64,000 bases of DNA from Mycobacterium sp. 852013-51886_SCH5428379 (GTDB lineage Bacteria > Actinomycetota > Actinomycetes > Mycobacteriales > Mycobacteriaceae): contig NZ_LZSU01000019.1 in assembly GCF_001665575.1 (NCBI RefSeq), positions 248,001 through 312,000 on the forward strand. Reading direction: 5' to 3'. Positions 16,815 through 25,851 of the stretch are shown piece by piece. The notes beneath the pieces were generated by a model, which was not told the origin of the DNA, did no database searches, and saw only the letters and a program-made list of their open reading frames with translations. Each line of letters starts with the position of its first letter. Position 1 is the first letter of the stretch. The position numbers were made by a program, and so were the translations under genes.

Positions 16815-18080
16815 ATGCGACCACCCCGGCGCTTCGCGCTCAAGAAGTCGGCCCTGGCCACAACCGGCCTCGTCCTGACCGCAGGTCTGGTTCTGTCGGG
16901 CTGCGGCAGCAAGGCCAGCGACACCGAAGGCGCCGCCGCGCAGTCCTGCGTGGACACCTCGGGTCCGACGATCAAGGTGGGCTCGCTGAACTCGCTGTCG
17001 GGCACGATGGCGATCTCCGAGGTCACCGTCCGCGACTCCATCAAGCTCGCGGTCGACGAGATCAACGGCGCAGGCGGCGTGCTGGGCAAGCAGATTCAGC
17101 TCATCGGCGAGGACGGCGCATCGGAGCCGACGGTGTTCGCGGAGAAGGCCGAGAAGCTGATCAGCAGCGACTGCGTGGCCGCGGTGTTCGGCGGCTGGAC
17201 GTCGTCGAGTCGCAAGGCCATGCTGCCGGTCTTCGAGAGCGCGAACTCGCTGCTGTACTACCCGGTGCAGTACGAGGGCCTCGAGGCGTCGAAGAACATC
17301 TTCTACACGGGCGCCACCACCTACCAGCAGATCGTGCCGGCCCTGGACTACCTCAAGGAGCGCGGCGTGAAATCGCTGTACCTGGTGGGTAGCGACTACG
17401 TGTTCCCCCAGACGGCCAACCGCATCATCAAGGCCTACGCCGAGGCCAACGGCATCGAGATCAAGGGTGAGGACTACACGCCCCTGGGCTCGACCGACTT
17501 CTCCACCATCGTCAACAAGGTGCGCAGCGCCGACGCCGACGCCGTATTCAACACTCTCAACGGCGATTCCAACGTCGCGTTCTTCCGCGAGTACAAGAAC
17601 GTCGGCCTGACCCCGCAGGACATGCCGGTGGTGTCGGTGTCGATCGCCGAGGAAGAGGTCGGCGGTATCGGTGTCCAGAACATCACCGGCCAGCTGACGG
17701 CCTGGAACTACTACCAGACCATCGACACCCCGGTGAACAACGCGTTCGTCGCGGCGTACAAGAAGGCCTACGGCGCCAACAAGCCCACCTCGGACCCGAT
17801 GGAAGCCGCCTACGTGTCGGTCTACCTGTGGAAGAACACCGTTGAGAAGGCGAAGTCGTTCGACGTCAAGGCGATTCAGGACAACGCGGGCGGCGTCACG
17901 TTCGACGCACCCGAAGGCCTGGTGACCATCGACGGCGAGAACCACCACATCACCAAGACCGCCCGCATCGGCGAGATCCGTCCCGACGGCCTCATCTACA
18001 CGATCTGGGAGTCCCCCGGCCCGATCGAGCCGGATCCGTACCTGAAGTCGTACCCGTGGGCCGCCGGTCTGTCGAGCTGA
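16815..18080 (+). CDS. urtA: Urea ABC transporter, substrate-binding lipoprotein UrtA
   Basis: Protein of 421 residues. A lipoprotein signal peptide ends in LVLSGC, with the acylated Cys at residue 30. The mature part is a type I periplasmic-binding fold of the branched-chain amino acid/urea family: [14 protein letters not shown] near the start, and [28 protein letters not shown] and the C-terminal [14 protein letters not shown] typical of UrtA. It captures urea or short amides outside the membrane for UrtBCDE. The ATG at 16815 follows GAGAGG. It heads a five-gene operon with short gaps or overlaps. Confidence 0.96.
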   Translation: MRPPRRFALKKSALATTGLVLTAGLVLSGCGSKASDTEGAAAQSCVDTSGPTIKVGSLNSLSGTMAISEVTVRDSIKLAVDEINGAGGVLGKQIQLIGEDGASEPTVFAEKAEKLISSDCVAAVFGGWTSSSRKAMLPVFESANSLLYYPVQYEGLEASKNIFYTGATTYQQIVPALDYLKERGVKSLYLVGSDYVFPQTANRIIKAYAEANGIEIKGEDYTPLGSTDFSTIVNKVRSADADAVFNTLNGDSNVAFFREYKNVGLTPQDMPVVSVSIAEEEVGGIGVQNITGQLTAWNYYQTIDTPVNNAFVAAYKKAYGANKPTSDPMEAAYVSVYLWKNTVEKAKSFDVKAIQDNAGGVTFDAPEGLVTIDGENHHITKTARIGEIRPDGLIYTIWESPGPIEPDPYLKSYPWAAGLSS

Positions 18081-18090
18081 GTTTTCCTCG

Positions 18091-18975
18091 ATGGATGTCC
18101 TGATCGGGCAGCTGGCAACAGGATTGAGCCTCGGCTCGATCCTGTTGCTGGCCGCGCTCGGACTCTCCCTGACGTTCGGTCAGATGGGGGTCATCAACAT
18201 GGCCCACGGTGAGTTCATCATGGCGGGCTGCTACACCGCCTACGTCATTCAGCAGGTCGTCTCGAACGCCGGTGCCTCGCTGCTGATCTCGTTGGTGGTC
18301 GGCTTCGTCGTCGGCGGAGCGATGGGCGCGCTGCTGGAGGTGACGCTGATCCAGCGGATGTATCACCGCCCGCTGGACACCCTGCTGGTCACCTTCGGGG
18401 TGGGGCTCGTCCTGCAGCAGATCGCCCGCGACATCTTCGGGGCGCCCGCGGTGAACGTCGTCGCACCGGCATGGCTGTCCGGCGGTGTCGACATTTTCGG
18501 CGCCGTCGTGCCGAAGACCCGCATCTTCATCCTGGTGCTGGCCGTGGCATGTGTGGCGGTACTGGCCACGGTGCTCAAGACCAGCCCGATGGGTAGGCGC
18601 ATCCGGGCGGTGGTGCAGAACCGCGACCTGGCCGAGACGAGCGGTATCTCCTCGCGCAGAACCGATATCACCACGTTCTTCATCGGTTCCGGCCTGGCCG
18701 CGGTGGCCGGGGTGGCGCTGACATTGATCGGCTCGACCAGCCCCACCACCGGTCAGAGCTTCCTCATCGACGCGTTCCTGGTGGTTGTCGTCGGCGGACT
18801 CGGTCAGATCAAGGGCACGGTGATCGCCGCGCTCGCACTGGGCTTCCTCAACTCGTTCATCGAATACAACACCACCGCATCGCTGGCCAAGGTCATCGTG
18901 TTCGTGATCATCGTGATCTTCCTGCAGGCCCGGCCGCAGGGGCTGTTCACCGTTCGGACAAGGAGTCTCGTATGA
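18091..18975 (+). CDS. urtB: Urea ABC transporter permease UrtB
   Basis: Protein of 294 residues and about eight membrane helices, of the LivH-like permease family. GLSLTFGQMGVINMAHGEFIMAGCYTAYV is the characteristic N-terminal signature and VVVVGGLGQIKGTVIAALALG the conserved cytoplasmic loop that contacts the ATPases. It pairs with UrtC to form the urea channel. It starts 10 bases after urtA, and its stop overlaps the urtC start (ATGA). Confidence 0.95.
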   Translation: MDVLIGQLATGLSLGSILLLAALGLSLTFGQMGVINMAHGEFIMAGCYTAYVIQQVVSNAGASLLISLVVGFVVGGAMGALLEVTLIQRMYHRPLDTLLVTFGVGLVLQQIARDIFGAPAVNVVAPAWLSGGVDIFGAVVPKTRIFILVLAVACVAVLATVLKTSPMGRRIRAVVQNRDLAETSGISSRRTDITTFFIGSGLAAVAGVALTLIGSTSPTTGQSFLIDAFLVVVVGGLGQIKGTVIAALALGFLNSFIEYNTTASLAKVIVFVIIVIFLQARPQGLFTVRTRSLV

Positions 18976-20111
18976 GGACGTCGCTCGGGCGGTGGCGAGG
19001 ACTGGGCCGGGCGCGTACTTGGATGGGCTTCGCCGTCGCGGCGCTGGTGCTGTTCGCGCTCGCCCCCGCCATCCTGTCGGACTTCCGGCTCGGTCTGCTC
19101 GGGAAGTTCCTGTGCTTCGCGATTGTGGCCGTCGGGATCGGCCTGGCCTGGGGCCGGGGCGGCATGCTGGTGCTGGGCCAGGGCGTCTTCTTCGGCCTCG
19201 GCGGTTACATGATGGGGATGCATCTGAAGATCGCCGACGCGCATCTGCGCGGCGACGACGTACCCGACTTCATGCAGATCGCCGGTGTGCGTGAACTGCC
19301 CGCGTACTGGGCGCCGTTCGCCTCCCCCGCCTTCACCGTCCTGGCGATCCTGCTGATCCCCACCGGTATCGCCGCGGTGTTGGGCTTCGGAGTGTTCAAA
19401 CGCCGCGTCAAGGGCGCCTACTTCGCGATCCTGTCCCAAGCGCTCGCGGCGGCGCTGGCCATTCTGCTCGTCGGCCAGACCAGCCTCGGCGGCAGCAACG
19501 GATTGACCAACTTCCGCACGTTCTTCGGGTTCGCGCTCAACGATCCGGTCAACAAGCGAATGCTGTACTTCATCGCCGCCGGCGTGCTGCTGGTCGTGGT
19601 GGCCGTGGTGCGCCAACTCATGCAGAGCCGCTACGGCGAACTGCTGGTGGCGGTGCGCGACGGCGAGGAGCGCGTCCGGTTCCTCGGCTACGACCCCGCC
19701 AACATCAAGGTCGTCGCGTACACCGTCGCCGCGCTGTTCGCCGGAATCGCCGGGGCGCTGTTCGCGCCGATCGTCGGCTTCATGGCGCCGTCGCAGGTCG
19801 GCATCCTGCCCTCGATCGCATTCCTCATCGGTGTCGCGATCGGTGGCCGAACCACGCTGCTGGGTCCGGTGCTCGGCGCCATCGGCGTCGCCTGGGCGCA
19901 GACGGTGTTCTCCGAACGCTTCCCCTCGGAGTGGATCTACGCCCAGGGTCTGTTGTTCATCGTCGTCGTCGGGTTCTTCCCCGCCGGCTTCGCCGGAATC
20001 GCCATGCTCGTCAAACGCACCCGGAGAACCAAATCCAAACCGCCGGAACCGGAATCGCTGGCGGCCCCGGATTCCGAACCGGACGCGGAGAAGGTGGGGG
20101 CGGCACGATGA
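18972..20111 (+). CDS. urtC: Urea ABC transporter permease UrtC
   Basis: Protein of 379 residues and about ten membrane helices, the LivM-like partner of UrtB. Conserved pieces are GLAWGRGGMLVLGQGVFFGLGGYMMGMH, the loop RYGELLVAVRDGEERVRFLGYD, and ASQVGILPSIAFLIGVAIGGRTTLLGPVLGA-like APSQVGILPSIAFLIGVAIGG. The C-terminal tail is rich in Lys/Pro/Glu. Coupled by ATGA to both urtB and urtD. Confidence 0.95.
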   Translation: MRTSLGRWRGLGRARTWMGFAVAALVLFALAPAILSDFRLGLLGKFLCFAIVAVGIGLAWGRGGMLVLGQGVFFGLGGYMMGMHLKIADAHLRGDDVPDFMQIAGVRELPAYWAPFASPAFTVLAILLIPTGIAAVLGFGVFKRRVKGAYFAILSQALAAALAILLVGQTSLGGSNGLTNFRTFFGFALNDPVNKRMLYFIAAGVLLVVVAVVRQLMQSRYGELLVAVRDGEERVRFLGYDPANIKVVAYTVAALFAGIAGALFAPIVGFMAPSQVGILPSIAFLIGVAIGGRTTLLGPVLGAIGVAWAQTVFSERFPSEWIYAQGLLFIVVVGFFPAGFAGIAMLVKRTRRTKSKPPEPESLAAPDSEPDAEKVGAAR

Positions 20112-20920
20112 CGACACCATCGACACTCGGGCCGGTGGCCGGCGGCAACGCCGGGATGGGCGCACAGTATCTGGAGGTGCGCGGCCTCACCGTCGACTTC
20201 GACGGGTTCAAGGCCGTCAGCAACGTCGATCTCACCCTGTTCCAGGGCGACCTGCGGTTCCTGATCGGCCCGAACGGCGCGGGCAAGACCACGGTCATCG
20301 ATGCGGTGACGGGACTGGTCAACGCCTCCGGATCGGTGAACAAGTCCGGCGTCGAACTGCTCGGCAAGAAGGTGCACCAGATCGCCAAACTCGGTGTGGG
20401 ACGGACGTTCCAGACCGCCAGCGTCTTCGAACAGCTCACCGTCCTGCAGAATCTCGACATCGCGGCAGGCGCACACCGGTCGCCGTGGAGTCTGCTGCGC
20501 CGCCGCCACGGTGTGCTGCCGGCCATCGAGGAGGCACTCGAGACGATCGGGCTGACCGGGCTGGCGGACAAACCCGCCGGTGTGTTGGCCCACGGCCAGA
20601 AGCAGTGGCTGGAGATCGGGATGCTGCTGGTGCAGAACGCCGACGTGCTGCTGCTCGACGAACCGGTGGCCGGGATGAGCACCGAGGAGCGCGAGGAGAC
20701 CGGAAACCTGTTGCGGCGCATCGGTGGCGAACGCACCGTCGTGGTGGTCGAGCACGACATGGACTTCATGCGGGCCTTCGCCACCTCGGTGACGGTGCTC
20801 GCTCGCGGACAGGTGATCGCCGAGGGCTCGGTGGCCGAGGTCCAGGCCAACCCACGCGTGCAGGAGGTCTACCTCGGCACCGCCGCGGCGGGCGCCGACG
20901 GTTTACAGGAGGGTTCGTAA
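20108..20920 (+). CDS. urtD: Urea ABC transporter ATPase UrtD
   Basis: Protein of 270 residues. Walker A GPNGAGKT (about 54-61), Q-loop GRTFQTASVF, and Walker B VLLLDEP followed by the switch HD in VVEHDMDF. The usual LSGGQ signature is replaced by LAHGQKQWLEIG, which is the form normal for UrtD and not damage. It energises uptake with UrtE. The start at the ATG overlapping the urtC stop is clear; the longer open frame is a shadow of urtC. Confidence 0.95.
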   Translation: MTTPSTLGPVAGGNAGMGAQYLEVRGLTVDFDGFKAVSNVDLTLFQGDLRFLIGPNGAGKTTVIDAVTGLVNASGSVNKSGVELLGKKVHQIAKLGVGRTFQTASVFEQLTVLQNLDIAAGAHRSPWSLLRRRHGVLPAIEEALETIGLTGLADKPAGVLAHGQKQWLEIGMLLVQNADVLLLDEPVAGMSTEEREETGNLLRRIGGERTVVVVEHDMDFMRAFATSVTVLARGQVIAEGSVAEVQANPRVQEVYLGTAAAGADGLQEGS

Positions 20921-21613
20921 ATGCTGCAGCTCGTCGACGTCCGCACCGGCTACGGCCGTTCGGAGGTGATCTACGGCGCGAGTATCGAGGTACCCGCAGA
21001 CGGAGTGGCCGCGGTGATGGGCCACAACGGCGCGGGTAAGACCACGCTGTTGCGCGCCGCAGTCGGACTGCTGAAGTGCTCGGGCGGCAAGGTGCTCTTC
21101 GGCGGGGAGGACATCACCCGGCTGCGCCCCAGCGCGCGGGTCGCGCGGGGGCTCGCCTACGTCCCGCAGGGCCAGCAGTCATTCGGGCAGTTGACCACGG
21201 CCGAGAACCTGCAGGTGGTGGCCGACGGGCGCAAGAACGGCAAGGCGCTGATCGACGAGCAGCTCGACCTGTTTCCGGCGCTGAAGGAGCTGCTCACCCG
21301 TCGCGCGGGTCTGCTGTCCGGTGGTCAGCGCCAGCAGCTGGCGATCGCCCGCGCGTTGATCACCAGCCCGAAATGTCTGATTCTCGACGAGCCGACCGAA
21401 GGCATTCAGCCGTCGGTGGTCGCCGAGATCGAGGGCGCCATCACCGCGCTCACCGCGCGCGGGGATCTGGGCGTGCTGCTGGTCGAACAGCACATCGGTT
21501 TCGCGCTGGAGTCGTCGCAGCGGTACTACATCCTCGAGGCCGGCCAGGTGACCCACAGCGGTACCGGCGGCTCGGCGTCGGAGGAGGATGTGCGCGCCGC
21601 CATGGCCATCTAG
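20921..21613 (+). CDS. urtE: Urea ABC transporter ATPase UrtE
   Basis: Protein of 230 residues, LivF-like. Walker A GHNGAGKTT, Q-loop YVPQGQQSFGQLTTAENL, the canonical signature LLSGGQRQQLAIARAL, Walker B CLILDEPTEGIQPS, and the switch His in LVEQHIGF. It is the second ATPase of the urea transporter. GGAGGG lies 7 bases before its ATG, which directly follows the urtD stop. No urease genes follow in this window. Confidence 0.95.
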   Translation: MLQLVDVRTGYGRSEVIYGASIEVPADGVAAVMGHNGAGKTTLLRAAVGLLKCSGGKVLFGGEDITRLRPSARVARGLAYVPQGQQSFGQLTTAENLQVVADGRKNGKALIDEQLDLFPALKELLTRRAGLLSGGQRQQLAIARALITSPKCLILDEPTEGIQPSVVAEIEGAITALTARGDLGVLLVEQHIGFALESSQRYYILEAGQVTHSGTGGSASEEDVRAAMAI

Positions 21614-21627
21614 CTGCACAAGCGGGC

Positions 21628-22179
21628 ATGCTGAGCGGTGTGAGCACACCGCTGGAACCCATCGTGATCGCCGAGAACGGCGCCTTCGTGGTGGCCGAGA
21701 TCGGACCGCGGGTGCTGCTCATCGACCGTGGACGCGTCCCCACCGAGGTGGGTGTGCTGCTGTTGGCGATGTCCACGCTGATCTTCGGTGGGTTCGGCGT
21801 CGTCTCGGTCATTCCGTCGTTCGGGGGTGACTGGATCAGCCGCTCGACGCTGATCGGATTCGGCTTCCTGCTGGTCGGAATCGCCTCATTCCGGGCCCTG
21901 CTCCGGGCCACCGCCGCGCTGAACCGCTCGCGGGCCACGCCGCTGAGCGGAGTGCGTCCCGTGGCCGTTTTCGACCGGAACGCCGGGGCCTACCTCGACG
22001 GCAACGGCGAAATGATCGCGCACCTTTCCGAAATCCGCTTCAGCAGAGCGGGGTTCGGATCCCGTCAACTGGTAGTGACCACACCGCACGGCGACCGCGT
22101 GCTCGTGACCGGGAGCGTCGGCAATCTGGATCAGGTGCTGACCCACACCGTCGCTACACACCGTCCGGACGCGCGGTGA
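21628..22179 (+). CDS. Hypothetical membrane protein
   Basis: About 183 residues with two central membrane helices (VGVLLLAMSTLIFGGFGVVSVI and LIGFGFLLVGIASF). A short N-terminal part and a C-terminal part of about 85 residues probably face the cytosol. No family recognised. It starts 14 bases after urtE with no clear ribosome site; a GTG at 21640 is an alternative start. The same strand and tight spacing would allow it to be read with the urt operon, but it shows no transporter motif. It converges with the next membrane protein and the two genes overlap at their 3' ends. Confidence 0.6.
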   Translation: MLSGVSTPLEPIVIAENGAFVVAEIGPRVLLIDRGRVPTEVGVLLLAMSTLIFGGFGVVSVIPSFGGDWISRSTLIGFGFLLVGIASFRALLRATAALNRSRATPLSGVRPVAVFDRNAGAYLDGNGEMIAHLSEIRFSRAGFGSRQLVVTTPHGDRVLVTGSVGNLDQVLTHTVATHRPDAR

Positions 22180-22537
22180 ACACCCAGGCCGTCAGCCAGA
22201 CCGAGGCGATCGCGACGAGCAGGGCGCCGGGGATGTGCAGATCCAGCGTCGCCCCGTCGCCGAGTTGGGCCTGGATGAACGTGTACATCAGCAGAAGGGC
22301 TGCCACGATCGCGGTCCACCAGTGCCTGCGCCGCGCGTAGACGAAGCCGCCCAGACTGACCAGCAGACCCGCCGTCACGACGTGCAGCGCGATCGCCGCG
22401 TAGCCGTGGATGTCCTCGGCCCTGCCCTCCTGCACGAGGACGCCGGCGGTGCCGAAGGACACCACGACGACGAACACGGTCGCGACCGCGAAGAACCGCG
22501 CCGCGAGCAGGAACGGAGCAGATGACGGGCCGGCCAT
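22154..22537 (-). CDS. Hypothetical membrane protein, four helices
   Basis: About 127 residues with four hydrophobic helices (starts FLLAARFFAVATVFVVVV, AIALHVVTAGLLVSLGG, WTAIVAALLLMYTFIQ, IPGALLVAIASVWLTAWVF), so it is almost entirely in the membrane. No family recognised; the layout is like small cytochrome b561/DUF-type membrane proteins. The ATG at 22537 is preferred by hydropathy, though no ribosome site is visible; an ATG at 22576 would add 13 residues. Its 3' end overlaps that of the convergent membrane protein by 26 bases. Confidence 0.6.
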   Translation of the reverse strand: MAGPSSAPFLLAARFFAVATVFVVVVSFGTAGVLVQEGRAEDIHGYAAIALHVVTAGLLVSLGGFVYARRRHWWTAIVAALLLMYTFIQAQLGDGATLDLHIPGALLVAIASVWLTAWVFTARPDGV

Positions 22538-22573
22538 TGCCCGAGGGTAGCGAGCCCAGGTGGAGCCGGGGCG

Positions 22574-22579
22574 CATAAT
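22574..22579 (+). promoter_or_regulatory. Putative -10 box for the dehydrogenase
   Basis: CATAAT matches the TATAAT consensus at five of six positions, an unusually good -10 for this genome. The expected start of transcription coincides with the ATG at 22586, the first base of the six-codon leader ORF. Confidence 0.5.
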
Positions 22580-22585
22580 TCGGGC

Positions 22586-22606
22586 ATGAACCCGGTGCGC
22601 TCATGA
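22586..22606 (+). CDS. Six-codon leader ORF (MNPVRS), candidate
   Basis: ATG AAC CCG GTG CGC TCA TGA. It would be leaderless if transcription begins as the nearby -10 suggests. Its stop overlaps the ATG of the dehydrogenase (ATGA at 22603), so ribosomes ending here could re-initiate on the main gene. The dehydrogenase has no ribosome site of its own, which fits this model. It may be coincidence. Confidence 0.35.
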   Translation: MNPVRS

Positions 22607-23754
22607 AGGCCGTCGTCTGTCAGCACGGCACCCTCTCGATCGAGGAACTGCCCGATCCCCGGCCCGAGCGCGGGCAGCTTCTGCTCGAGGTGCGACGCTG
22701 CGGCATCTGCGGATCCGATCTGCACGCCAAGGACCACGCCGACGAGCTGACCGGGCTGATGGACGAGGTGGGCTATCCGGACTTCATGCGCTCCGACACC
22801 CCGGTGGTGCTGGGCCACGAATTCTGCGGTGAGGTCGCCGAACGCGGTAAGGGTGTCGGCGGCGAGTTCAAGGCGGGCACACCGGTGGTGTCGTTCCCGC
22901 TGATGCGGGCCCGCGGCGGGGTCCACCTGACCGGGCTGTCGCCGCTGGCGCCGGGCGCCTACGCCGAGCGGGTGCTCGCCGAGGCGGCGATGAGCTTCGC
23001 CATCCCCAACGGCCTGGACCTCGACACCGCTGCGCTCACCGAACCGATGGCCGTCGCGCTGCACGCCGTGCGCCGCAGCGACCTCGGCAAACGGGACACC
23101 GCCGTCGTGATCGGTTGCGGGCCGGTCGGTCTCGCGGTGATCTGTCACCTCCGCGCGCTGGGCGTCCAGAAGATCGTCGCCAGCGATTTCTCCGCCACGC
23201 GGCGCGATCTGGCGACTCGCTGCGGGGCACACGTGGTCGTGGACCCCGCTGTCGACTCGCCGTACGCGGGTCTGACCGGCTCGATCACCGAGGCGCCCGC
23301 CCTCTACGAACTCGGCATGGGGTCGATGGAGAAGCTGCGCCGGCTGCCCGGCTGGCAGCACCTCTACCGGGTGGCCGACGCGCTGGGCGCCGCGGGACCC
23401 AAGCGGCCGGTCATTTTCGAATGCGTCGGCGTCCCCGGGATGATCGACGGGGTCGTCGGCGCAGCCCCGCTGGCCTCGCGGGTGGTGGTCGTCGGCGTCT
23501 GCATGGGTGAGGACCGGCTGCGTCCCGCGATGGCGATCAGCAAGGAGATCGACATGCGCTTCGTCTTCGGTTACACGCCACTGGAATTCCGCGACACCCT
23601 GCACATGCTCGCCGACCGGAAGCTCGACGCTTCGGCGCTCGTCACGGGGACCGTCGGTCTGGCCGGGGTGGCCACCGCCTTCGAGGAACTGGCGACCGCC
23701 GAGGCGCACGCGAAGGTGCTCATCGACCCGACCTCGGACGCCGTCTCCCCCTGA
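22603..23754 (+). CDS. Zinc-dependent medium-chain alcohol dehydrogenase
   Basis: Protein of 383 residues. The N-terminal GroES-like domain has CGICGSDLHAKDH (first zinc ligand Cys), LGHEF (zinc His and Glu), and AYAERVLAEA. The Rossmann domain has VIGCGPVGLAVI for NAD(P) binding. The cluster of Cys for the structural zinc is absent, as in many sorbitol or threonine dehydrogenase-like members. An insertion around VDSPYAGLTGSITEAPALYELGMGSMEKL lengthens the cofactor domain. It is divergent from the membrane protein and convergent with hisS. Substrate unknown. Confidence 0.88.
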   Translation: MKAVVCQHGTLSIEELPDPRPERGQLLLEVRRCGICGSDLHAKDHADELTGLMDEVGYPDFMRSDTPVVLGHEFCGEVAERGKGVGGEFKAGTPVVSFPLMRARGGVHLTGLSPLAPGAYAERVLAEAAMSFAIPNGLDLDTAALTEPMAVALHAVRRSDLGKRDTAVVIGCGPVGLAVICHLRALGVQKIVASDFSATRRDLATRCGAHVVVDPAVDSPYAGLTGSITEAPALYELGMGSMEKLRRLPGWQHLYRVADALGAAGPKRPVIFECVGVPGMIDGVVGAAPLASRVVVVGVCMGEDRLRPAMAISKEIDMRFVFGYTPLEFRDTLHMLADRKLDASALVTGTVGLAGVATAFEELATAEAHAKVLIDPTSDAVSP

Positions 23755-23782
23755 CGCCGACGGAGTGTGCACCCCGCTCGCC

Positions 23783-25042
23783 CTAGCTCTGACGCGAAAC
23801 CACCTCGGCGACAACCGCATCCGCGGCCCCACTGCTGTCCAGGTCGACCTGTTCGCCGTTCGAGAGATCCTTCAGCTTCACGCCGGCGGAGTCGACGATC
23901 AGCGCGAACGCCGCGCCGGTCCGGTCCGCGGCCCGCAGCGCGGCCTTGAGGCTGCGATCGCCGTACGCCACGTCGGTGCGCACACCGGCGCGGCGCAACT
24001 CGGCGGCCAGCACGCTGGTCCGCACCTTCGCGTCCTGCTCGGCCGGGATGGCGTAGACGTCGCAGGTCGACGTCGCGCCGACGGTCTTACCCTCGGCCTG
24101 CAGCGCCAGCAGCGTGCGGTCCACCCCCAACCCGAACCCGACGCCTGAGACGTCCTGCCCGCCGAGTCGGCCCATCAGGCCGTCGTAGCGGCCGCCGCCG
24201 CCGATGCCGGACTGTGCACCGAGGCCGTCGTGGACGAACTCGAAGGTCGTCTTGGTGTAGTAGTCCAGCCCGCGCACCATCCGCGGATTGATCACGTACG
24301 GCACCCCCAGTGCCCGCAGGTGAGCCTGCACCGCCTCGAAATGGGCTGCGGCACTGGCAGACAGGTGGTCGAGCATCAGTGGCGCACCGGCAGTCATCTC
24401 GCGGACGTGGGGCCGCTTGTCGTCGAGCACCCGCAGCGGGTTGATGGTGGCCCGGGTCCGCGTCTCTTCGTCCAGATCCAACTCGAACAGAAATTCCTGC
24501 AACAGCTCCCGGTACTGCGGACGACAGGTGTCGTCACCGAGCGAGGTGATCTCCAGCCGGAAGCCGTCGAGTCCGAGTGCCCGGAAGCCGCCGTCGGCCA
24601 CGGCGATCACCTCGGCGTCCAGCGCCGGATCGTCCACCCCGATGGCCTCGACCCCCACCTGTTGGAGCTGGCGGTACCGCCCGGCCTGCGGACGTTCGTA
24701 GCGGAAGAACGGCCCCGAGTAACAGAGCTTGACCGGCAGCGCGCCCCGGTCGAGCCGGTGCTGGATCACCGCGCGGATCACCCCGGCGGTGCCCTCTGGG
24801 CGCAGCGTCACCGACCGGTCGCCACGGTCGGCGAAGGTGTACATCTCCTTGGACACCACGTCGGTGGACTCCCCCACGCCGCGGGCGTAGAGGCCGGTGT
24901 CCTCGAAGATCGGGAGCTCCACGTCGCCGTACCCGGCACGGCGCGCCGCGGTCAGCAGACCGTCGCGCACGGCGACGAACGCCGCCGAATCGGGCGGCAG
25001 GTAGTCCGGGACGCCCTTGGGCGCCTGGAACGGCTGGGTCAT
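23783..25042 (-). CDS. hisS: Histidyl-tRNA synthetase
   Basis: Class II synthetase of 419 residues charging tRNA-His in the cytosol. It begins with [15 protein letters not shown]. Motif 1 is near [20 protein letters not shown], motif 2 is [21 protein letters not shown], the histidine loops are [13 protein letters not shown] and GGGGRYDGL, and motif 3 is [13 protein letters not shown]-terminal anticodon-binding domain ends the protein. The ATG overlaps the stop of the upstream hydrolase gene (ATGA at 25039-25042). The frame is open far upstream, but only as a shadow of that hydrolase. Confidence 0.96.
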   Translation of the reverse strand: MTQPFQAPKGVPDYLPPDSAAFVAVRDGLLTAARRAGYGDVELPIFEDTGLYARGVGESTDVVSKEMYTFADRGDRSVTLRPEGTAGVIRAVIQHRLDRGALPVKLCYSGPFFRYERPQAGRYRQLQQVGVEAIGVDDPALDAEVIAVADGGFRALGLDGFRLEITSLGDDTCRPQYRELLQEFLFELDLDEETRTRATINPLRVLDDKRPHVREMTAGAPLMLDHLSASAAAHFEAVQAHLRALGVPYVINPRMVRGLDYYTKTTFEFVHDGLGAQSGIGGGGRYDGLMGRLGGQDVSGVGFGLGVDRTLLALQAEGKTVGATSTCDVYAIPAEQDAKVRTSVLAAELRRAGVRTDVAYGDRSLKAALRAADRTGAAFALIVDSAGVKLKDLSNGEQVDLDSSGAADAVVAEVVSRQS

Positions 25043-25704
25043 CGTGTCAGCCCCTCGAGGAACGGGTTCGCGCGGCGCTCGTCGCCGATGGTCGACCGCG
25101 GCCCGTGCCCGGGCAGGACGACGGTGTCGTCGTCGAGGACGAGCAGCTTGTCGACGATGGAGCCCAGCAGATCGCGGCCGCTGCCGCCGGGCAGATCCGT
25201 GCGCCCGACGGACTGTTTGAACAGGGTGTCGCCGGTCAGCGCGACCTCCGAGGCGTCCCCGCCGAGCCGGAACACCACCGAGCCCTTCGTGTGGCCAGGA
25301 GTGTGGTCGACGGTGACCACCATGCCGCCGAGGTCGAGCTTGTCGCCGTCGCGGTCGAGTTCGACGAGCTGGCGGGGCTCCCGGAACAGGGTGCCGAGCA
25401 GGACCTGGCCCACTCGCGGGCCGAATCCCTTGATCGGGTCGGTGAGCATGAAGCGGTCCTCGGGGTGGATGAACGCCGGGCAGCCGTAGGTGTCGGCAAC
25501 CTTCTGCGCCGACCAGATGTGGTCGATGTGGCCGTGGGTGAGCAGCACCGCGGCCGGGGTGAGCCGGTGTTCGTCCAGGACCCGACGCAGGGGTCCCATC
25601 GCCCGCTGGCCGGGGTCGACGACGATGGCATCCGACCCCGGGCGCTGGGCCAGCACGTAGCAGTTGCACGCCAACATGCCCGCCGGGAATCCGGTGATCA
25701 ACAC
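25039..25704 (-). CDS. MBL-fold hydrolase, glyoxalase II-like
   Basis: Protein of 221 residues. HGHIDH (57-62) is the metal site, with further ligands in [16 protein letters not shown] and LPGHGP. This pattern is typical of glyoxalase II-like hydrolases, which cleave thioesters of glutathione or other thiols. In mycobacteria the thiol would be mycothiol. GTG at 25704 is the only reasonable start. No ribosome site is visible, so it may be leaderless. It is translationally coupled to hisS, an arrangement conserved in mycobacteria. Confidence 0.9.
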   Translation of the reverse strand: MLITGFPAGMLACNCYVLAQRPGSDAIVVDPGQRAMGPLRRVLDEHRLTPAAVLLTHGHIDHIWSAQKVADTYGCPAFIHPEDRFMLTDPIKGFGPRVGQVLLGTLFREPRQLVELDRDGDKLDLGGMVVTVDHTPGHTKGSVVFRLGGDASEVALTGDTLFKQSVGRTDLPGGSGRDLLGSIVDKLLVLDDDTVVLPGHGPRSTIGDERRANPFLEGLTR

Positions 25705-25851
25705 GGAGGCAAGTTTCCCACGCCTGCGCGGCGTCGCTGCGCCGTGCCCGCTCGTGCGGGTCGTTCACGAGATCCTCAGCTGACTTTGGCACACTCGTTG
25801 CCGACACAGGGCGCGGACCTCCGACCGCGTACGCGAGAAGGGACAGCGGCG

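Noticed and set aside
20108..20920. UrtD inactivated by loss of LSGGQ
   Set aside because: LAHGQKQ is the ordinary signature in UrtD proteins; Walker A, Walker B and the switch His are intact.
23783..25807. 674-codon fusion of hisS with an upstream part
   Set aside because: The upstream part is the wrong frame of the glyoxalase II-like gene; the real hisS start is the ATG at 25042.
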